From DASPMP01 sp035758925 (GTDB lineage Bacteria; Gemmatimonadota; Gemmatimonadetes; Gemmatimonadales; Gemmatimonadaceae), in NCBI GenBank assembly GCA_035758925.1, contig DASTVV010000115.1, positions 44,639-108,638 of the forward strand: a stretch of DNA of 64,000 nt, in the 5' to 3' direction. The notes beneath the pieces were generated by a model. The model did not search any database, was not told the origin of the DNA, and was given only the letters and a program-made list of their open reading frames with translations. The first letter of the stretch is position 1. The number at the start of each line of letters is the position of its first letter. Positions 59,442 to 64,000 of this stretch are shown here, in pieces. The position numbers were made by a program, and so were the translations under genes.

Positions 59442-61007
59442 TCATCGACGGGAGACTGGCTGATTCCTGGGGCCCGTCTCAATGCCAAGGCGAATGCGCA
59501 GCGTCGAGAATCGATCGCGTCGCGCCGATCCATTCAGGGCGGGGAACGCGAACCTCTCGCTGGAGTGCATGATGCCCGCGCGCACCATGCCCAGGTGGAA
59601 TTCCACCCCTGTCTCGAGAGCCAGGCTGGTCGCGCTCGGCGCGACCGGCCTGCCCGCGTTGTCCACGTAGCCGGAGAAGCTTCCCCAGGGAAGCAGCGAG
59701 AGAGCCGTCACGGAGGTGATCGCACCCTCGCGCAAAGCGAAGCGAGAGAGGGCCGTGATGTTCACGAATTGCCACCGATGGAGCACGAGGTCCGTGCTCT
59801 CGCCGCGCAGCGTATAGCCGCTCCGCAGTCCCAGCCACCGCGCGGTCCAGTAGGTGAGCTGTCCCGTGACTTCGGTGACCTTGAGGTCCCCGTCTGAGGA
59901 CTCGCTACCAGCCAGAGTGCCGACTCGGAAATCACCGCTGGCGAGCCATCTGGCGCTGGGCGCGAGCGACATGGTACCGCCAGCGAGCAGCCCGGCCCGC
60001 CTTTCACTGATCCGACGCGTGAGCCGCGCGGAGTGCGTGGTGTGCGACGCGTTCGCCGTCACCGTGATGAGTCTCCCCGCCAGTCGGCGCGCCACGCGCA
60101 GGTCCGCCGCGGCGGCGGCGCTGTCCCGGGCCGCCCGCAACATCTGTTGCTGTTGCTGCGGCATGGATGCGACTTCACTCGACTTTGGTGGGACGCCCGG
60201 CGCTTCTGCTCGATTTGTGTCACGGGCAGGCGCCGTAACGGTGTCGGCACGAACAGCCGCGGCATTGGCGGGGAGCACGGCCACGCGTGGCGTGTCGGCA
60301 GCCGCGGCGACATGCGCAGCGACGCTGTCCTCCACGCGCGCGCGTGCGCGAACGGTGTCCCCTGTCGGCAGCTGTGGTGGTGCGTCGGTTCCGCTGATCA
60401 TCCCGACCTTTGCTGGACCCTGACCGACCTCGACGCGAACACTGTCCGATACGCCGCGGCTGGTGCACTGGATGTACGTGATCCCGGTCCCGCGACTGAG
60501 GACCTGTCCGTTCGGCAAGAGCGAGGCGACCTGGTTGTTCCTGCTGCGACACGGGCCCGCCATGCGCGTCAAGTCGGCCAGAGCCGCGCCAGTTGCGTCC
60601 AGCAGCTGGATGCGCAGCAGTAGTCGATGGCCGTCCTCCTCGAATCGCAAAGGCGACGGACTGAAGTCGATCGTGTTGCCCGACACCCTCACTTTCACCA
60701 GGATGATCGCCGATGCGGAATCCTGTCCCACGACGGCCCAGAGACGCGTGTAACCAACTGCGCGCGCCTGCACGACGCCGCGAGATGAGACCGTTGCGAT
60801 TGCGGGGTCGTCGACGCGCCAGAGGATGATGGCGTTGGGCACGGGCCTGAGCGTAGCATCGAGCACACCGGCGTTGGCGGCGACAGTCTCGCCGATGGAG
60901 CCGAGCCGATACCCGAACCGGTCGATGATCACGCGGTGGCCCTCCTGCGCGATGCCGCGGGACGCGAGCGCAACGAGCGCGACCAGTGCAACGTGACGTC
61001 GTCTCAT
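59442..61007 (-). CDS. Ig-like (Big2-type) N-domain plus outer-membrane barrel protein
   Basis: A 521-residue protein with a signal peptide (MRRRHVALVALVALASRGIA). Residues 25-195 form two Big2-like beta-sandwich modules (VDDPAIATVSSRGVVQARAV, GYTRLWAVVGQDSASAIILV). A long Ala/Thr/Pro-rich linker with a run QQQQQ (200-310) precedes a C-terminal 12-strand-like barrel domain (about 320-521) ending IRLGIETG. The order, Ig-like first and barrel last, is the reverse of intimin/invasin. The role is unknown. It is 12 bases downstream of the IPT/TIG gene on the same strand. Confidence 0.72.
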   Translation of the reverse strand: MRRRHVALVALVALASRGIAQEGHRVIIDRFGYRLGSIGETVAANAGVLDATLRPVPNAIILWRVDDPAIATVSSRGVVQARAVGYTRLWAVVGQDSASAIILVKVRVSGNTIDFSPSPLRFEEDGHRLLLRIQLLDATGAALADLTRMAGPCRSRNNQVASLLPNGQVLSRGTGITYIQCTSRGVSDSVRVEVGQGPAKVGMISGTDAPPQLPTGDTVRARARVEDSVAAHVAAAADTPRVAVLPANAAAVRADTVTAPARDTNRAEAPGVPPKSSEVASMPQQQQQMLRAARDSAAAAADLRVARRLAGRLITVTANASHTTHSARLTRRISERRAGLLAGGTMSLAPSARWLASGDFRVGTLAGSESSDGDLKVTEVTGQLTYWTARWLGLRSGYTLRGESTDLVLHRWQFVNITALSRFALREGAITSVTALSLLPWGSFSGYVDNAGRPVAPSATSLALETGVEFHLGMVRAGIMHSSERFAFPALNGSARRDRFSTLRIRLGIETGPRNQPVSRR

Positions 61008-61019
61008 GCGGTCGCCGGC

Positions 61020-62273
61020 TTATGGCAATACGGTGAAGGCGCTTTGTTGCGTTTGGGATCCACCCGGCGGAGTGTTCCTCACCGTTACGCTTCGCGGACC
61101 AACCGCGGCTGGCTTGCCGATCGAGATGCTGACGCTCGCCTTGGTCGGGCTCGTGACACTTACGCTGTTGACGTCGATTTTGTCCCCGAAGCTGAACGTC
61201 GTGACGCCCGAGTAGAAGTTGCTGCCAGTGATTGTCACCGTGAGCTTTGCTTTCACCCTTCCGCTCGCGGGCGACAGCAGCGATATGCTCGGTGCGGCCG
61301 GTGCGGCGACAGTGAATCCGTTCGTCAGCGTGGCGGCGCCGCCAGCTGTGGCCCCGTTGGTCACGATCACATCGCGGAATCCGGTGGTCGCACCTGCTGC
61401 GACGGTGAGCGTTGCGGTGAGCGTCGTCGAGTTGACGACTGCAAGCCTGCTCACCGTGACGGTGGCGCCGAAAGCGACGGTGGTGCCCGCAACAAAGTTC
61501 GAGCCGGTGACGGTGACCGCCACGTTCGTCTGACCCTGGACGGCACTGGTGGGTGAGACCGAGACGATCGTGGGAGGCGGGTCGGTAACGGTGAAGGCCT
61601 TCGTGGCGCTGGTGCCACCACCGGGTGCCGCGTTCGCGACCGAGAAGGCACGCGCGCCGCTCGCGGCGGACCCACCGATGGAGATGTTCGCGGTGATCTC
61701 CGTGGAACTGTTCACCGTCATGGTGTTCACCGTGATCCCGGCGCCGACGTTGACCCTGCTCACGCCAGCGATGAAGCCGGTGCCGGTAAAGACGACGTCG
61801 AGCGTCTGAAGTCGATTCGCAAACGCCGGCGCAATCCCCGTCAGCGTCGGAAGAGGATTTGACGGAGGTGACGCGATCACCGAGACGGACGCACTGTGTG
61901 CGGTGTCGGGCCCCACGGTTGCGACGACCAGCGTTGCGACCAGCGTCGCGCTGCCGTCGCCCACGACCTCGACCGAGTCGCTCTCGCTACCGAAGATCTT
62001 GAGTACGCTCGAGTCCCGTGGCTGAGCGAGCGAGAGGACGTAGCGCGCGCGCGTCTGTGTGATGCCGCTCAGCGAAACCCGGAACGCCGGCGACAGCTTC
62101 TGACCAACGGTGACCCGAATGGCTCCGCCGATTGCCTCAGGCGGACCGGCGTACGCAATCGAGACGGCCCCCTTGAGACCGGCTGGCGCAGTAAGGTCAG
62201 AGCACGTCGTTGCCGCGACTGCGAATACCGCGAAACCGGCGATGTAGCTGAGGGAGGCAGTGCGCCCGCGCAC
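61020..62273 (-). CDS. IPT/TIG-domain surface protein
   Basis: A 417-residue protein. The N-terminus is hydrophobic and ends in AATTC, a possible lipobox. Residues 145-415 hold three IPT/TIG Ig-like domains, each with a TGTGFIAG / TGSNFVAG / TGSNFYSG motif after a V-x-V-x-x-T stretch, and each ends in a K-A-F-T-V or similar strand. Such proteins are usually cell-surface adhesins or polysaccharide-binding modules. It probably shares a transcript with the Ig-barrel gene downstream. Confidence 0.8.
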   Translation of the reverse strand: MRGRTASLSYIAGFAVFAVAATTCSDLTAPAGLKGAVSIAYAGPPEAIGGAIRVTVGQKLSPAFRVSLSGITQTRARYVLSLAQPRDSSVLKIFGSESDSVEVVGDGSATLVATLVVATVGPDTAHSASVSVIASPPSNPLPTLTGIAPAFANRLQTLDVVFTGTGFIAGVSRVNVGAGITVNTMTVNSSTEITANISIGGSAASGARAFSVANAAPGGGTSATKAFTVTDPPPTIVSVSPTSAVQGQTNVAVTVTGSNFVAGTTVAFGATVTVSRLAVVNSTTLTATLTVAAGATTGFRDVIVTNGATAGGAATLTNGFTVAAPAAPSISLLSPASGRVKAKLTVTITGSNFYSGVTTFSFGDKIDVNSVSVTSPTKASVSISIGKPAAVGPRSVTVRNTPPGGSQTQQSAFTVLP

Positions 62274-62350
62274 CGATCATCACCATCCTTGATCTCGCAG
62301 GCGCGCACGACGCAGGAATAATACCGACGCGTGCTGGAGAGAAACCGTCT

Positions 62351-62995
62351 GTGTCTCGAGTATCGGAGTCCCGCTGGCCAATGGCGCTTGCGGTAATCAC
62401 GGCGATTGCCATGCAGTTCTCGCTTCCCAATCGTCACGTCTTGTCCCCGACGTTTCTCTTTCCCGCCGTGGAGTCGCTGCTTCTCGTCGCCCTGCTCAGC
62501 GGCCGTGGCACCTCCCGCATTGACCGGTGGTCCGTCGCGAGGCGCAGGGTCATCCTCGGCTTGGTGATCCTGATGTCGGCCGACAATCTGCTCGCCGTCG
62601 TCGAGTTGGTGCGGGACATCCTCAACGGCTCGAAGGGCGACAACGGGACTGTACTCCTCGCCACCGGAGCCGCGGTCTGGTTCACGAATGTCATCGCCTT
62701 CAGTTTGTGGTTCTGGATGCTCGATCGCGGCGGGCCGACGGCTCGGGCGTCGGGACATGCATCGCCGCCGTCGTTCGTGTTCGCCACGATGCAGAGCGGC
62801 AGACTCGCGCCAGCCGACTGGGAACCCCAGTACCTCGACTACCTGTACCTCGCGTTCACCAACGCTACCGCGTTCAGTCCTACCGACACCATGCCCCTGA
62901 CGCGCTGGGCGAAGACACTCATGCTCGCGCAGTCCGCGATCTCGCTGGTGGTCGCGCTGATGATCATCGCCAGGGCCGTGAGCATTCTGAAATGA
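62351..62995 (+). CDS. DUF1345-like four-helix membrane protein
   Basis: A 214-residue inner-membrane protein with four to five segments. The conserved end YLDYLYLAFTNATAFSPTD followed by TMPLTRWAKTLMLAQSAISL resembles the pore-helix-like region of two-transmembrane ion channels and is typical of the DUF1345 group. The GTG start has GGAGAG ten bases before it. The function is unknown. Confidence 0.75.
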   Translation: MSRVSESRWPMALAVITAIAMQFSLPNRHVLSPTFLFPAVESLLLVALLSGRGTSRIDRWSVARRRVILGLVILMSADNLLAVVELVRDILNGSKGDNGTVLLATGAAVWFTNVIAFSLWFWMLDRGGPTARASGHASPPSFVFATMQSGRLAPADWEPQYLDYLYLAFTNATAFSPTDTMPLTRWAKTLMLAQSAISLVVALMIIARAVSILK

Positions 62996-63013
62996 TGCTG
63001 CTGCTCGACACGA

Positions 63014-63238
63014 TCAGGGCGAGTGGTCGTTCTTCCTGATCCGCCGCCAGGTGGCCAGCAGGGTCTGGTCTCCCTTCAAATCCCGCCGCATCAATACATC
63101 GAGCCCCAGCACGAGACGCTTGCCTTCTGTTAGCTCCAGCTGCACTACACCATTCGCTTCGAGCTGACGCCGCAGCAGCGCGTTCCTTTCCGGCGCGATT
63201 CGCTCGACGTCCGCGATCGCGGCGCGGTACGCGCTCAC
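63014..63238 (-). CDS. Possible small ORF or gene remnant
   Basis: A 74-codon GTG-initiated frame that reads VERIAPERNALLRRQLEANG followed by VVQLELTEGKRLVLGLDVLM, a plausible beta-alpha pattern. It lacks a ribosome-binding site, its upstream frame is closed by a stop about 65 bases before the start, and the region carries other decayed sequence. It may be the 3' end of a lost gene. No family is recognised. Confidence 0.3.
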   Translation of the reverse strand: MSAYRAAIADVERIAPERNALLRRQLEANGVVQLELTEGKRLVLGLDVLMRRDLKGDQTLLATWRRIRKNDHSP

Positions 63239-63239
63239 G

Positions 63240-63503
63240 AATCCGCTTCGATTCCCCGCGAGACGAACCAGCGCGTGTGCGTGCGACCCGCCTAGTCAAT
63301 TGCACCGCGGGCGCTGTGACGATCGCGAGGTCTCCTTGGCTGCCATTTACTGCCTTTGTGGCCGCGTGCGAGCGTCCGGTAAGCCGTCTCGGTGACATTT
63401 CAAGCGACGCGACAGCCGCTGACGATGCGTGCGTGCCGCCGGTCGGTCGATCAACCGGCGAATTGCCGGCGCCAAACCGGCCCTGTGCCGAGTTTCCCAT
63501 GGC
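63240..63503. other. Stretch without a supported gene
   Basis: Six-frame reading shows only short frames. A segment near 63340 translates to a hydrophobic stretch ending in a cysteine (FVAACERP), like a decayed lipoprotein signal, but the rest is not coding-like. Confidence 0.4.
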
Positions 63504-63650
63504 AACGTGCTGTCCAGCCAGGAACCGTCTCGCGCGCCTTCATCATCGCTCAGTTCGACTACTACTTCATCGACTGTCCCAGTGGCGCTGATTGCTCATA
63601 CTGGGAGCCCAACCCCACGCTCGCGATTCCGATCGGGACGAAGTCGCTAA
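63504..63650 (+). pseudogene. Frameshifted fragment of the small barrel gene at 58871
   Basis: This stretch matches 59027-59173, with roughly nine bases in ten identical. It contains the shared peptide FIIAQFDYYFIDCPSGADC. A single-base deletion near 63525 shifts the frame between the upstream part (NVLSSQEP) and the downstream part (SRAFII). There is no start codon, signal peptide or C-terminal half. It is a partial duplicate of the barrel gene. Confidence 0.8.
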
Positions 63651-63767
63651 CGGCGCGCTCCCACGCTGAGGCTGACAATTGCCCCTTAGGCTCACAGCCC
63701 ATGCGCGGCAGCCGACCTATCATGCACCGCTCGCGGGTCGTGAGACGTCCTGAACAGGGGGAGAACC

Positions 63768-64000
63768 ATGGCGACGGAAGCACAGAACACGCGGCCACTC
63801 AGTGAGAGGCTGGCGGATCTCTCGCGGCGGGCGAAGGCCGCGGAAGATGCCTTCGATGCGGCGCGCACAGAAACTCAGCAGAAGCTGGACGAGCGCATCG
63901 ATCAGGCGCGCACGTCGGTGGAGCAGCTGAAGCAGAGGATCCAACAAGACGCATCCTCCGCAAGCGCGGAGGCGAAAGCGCAATGGCAGGAGCTGCAGGG
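63768..64000 (+). CDS. Coiled-coil protein (5' end only)
   Basis: The first 77 codons of a gene that runs off the window. GGGGGAG precedes the ATG by five bases. The sequence is highly charged and Ala/Gln/Glu-rich (AKAAEDAFDAARTETQQKLD, ERIDQARTSVEQLKQRIQQD), a continuous predicted helix or coiled coil. No domain can be assigned from this part. Confidence 0.65.
   Translation, partial: MATEAQNTRPLSERLADLSRRAKAAEDAFDAARTETQQKLDERIDQARTSVEQLKQRIQQDASSASAEAKAQWQELQ

Noticed and set aside
1..64000. tRNA or rRNA genes
   Set aside because: Intergenic spaces were read for GTTCGA-type T-loops with matching arms; hits such as those near 1090 and 5801 lie in a gene or a palindrome and have no cloverleaf.

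Overview
The window is a GC-rich chromosomal segment from a Gram-negative, LPS-bearing bacterium. It shows outer-membrane beta-barrels, heptosyltransferase-like enzymes, a Kdo-kinase-like protein, and menaquinone genes of the UbiA/UbiD/UbiX (late futalosine) type. This gene content, together with the HAF-repeat, Big2-like and IPT/TIG surface proteins, best fits the Gemmatimonadota or a neighbouring phylum. That placement is inference from gene content; no rRNA or tRNA gene is visible. Genes are closely packed, with many 4-base start/stop overlaps and several GTG and TTG starts. I see no phage, insertion sequence, CRISPR array or integron.

Layout. 1-5.7 kb (minus strand): PBP4-type carboxypeptidase (cut by the edge), mobA, fdhE, a PTPS/QueD-family enzyme, a BON-domain protein, an outer-membrane protein and gpmI. 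5.6-8.4 kb: a low-GC spacer with two hairpins, a doubtful 93-codon leader ORF coupled to an M15 peptidase, a helical hypothetical protein and a DUF1232 membrane protein. 8.4-15 kb (plus): guaB, amino-acid permease, NrnA-like DHH phosphoesterase, Mrp/ApbC ATPase and a MATE exporter. 15-17.5 kb (minus): an ECF sigma factor, its zinc-finger anti-sigma factor and a bactofilin-like membrane protein. 17.6-23.1 kb: menaquinone genes (MenG methyltransferase, MqnL/UbiD-like decarboxylase, MqnP/UbiA-like prenyltransferase, UbiX) with an opposing squalene/phytoene synthase homologue and a YfcE-like phosphoesterase.

23.2-29 kb (minus): a small unrecognised protein, a short UvrC/Cho-like nuclease overlapping mutM, purD, an M48 protease and a cystathionine gamma-synthase-type enzyme. 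29-36 kb (plus): a response regulator with an HD-GYP output, glmM-glmS (UDP-GlcNAc precursor supply), a PAS histidine kinase, dtd and maf. 36-41.3 kb: an envelope polysaccharide/LPS locus with two GT9 glycosyltransferases, two small DUF proteins, two methyltransferases and a Kdo-kinase-like protein. 41.3-46.5 kb: an FHA-GAF-cyclase, trpE and a large outer-membrane barrel protein. 46.9-49.1 kb: a GspE/PilB-type ATPase whose reading frame continues into a complete Nudix hydrolase domain, the most unusual protein here. 49-56.5 kb (minus): a hexapeptide acyltransferase, then engB, lon, clpX, clpP and tig, a protein quality-control block.

56.6-64 kb is a surface-protein region: a HAF-repeat lipoprotein, an STN-like membrane protein, a small barrel protein, an Ig-like plus barrel protein, a three-domain IPT/TIG protein and a membrane protein. 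It ends in a decayed stretch carrying a frameshifted fragment of the small barrel gene, followed by the start of a coiled-coil protein cut by the right edge.

Other points of note are a 29-base repeat present downstream of two unrelated genes, a 10-base tandem repeat between the sigma and anti-sigma genes, and several genes whose apparent -10 box lies so close to the start codon that leaderless mRNAs are likely.
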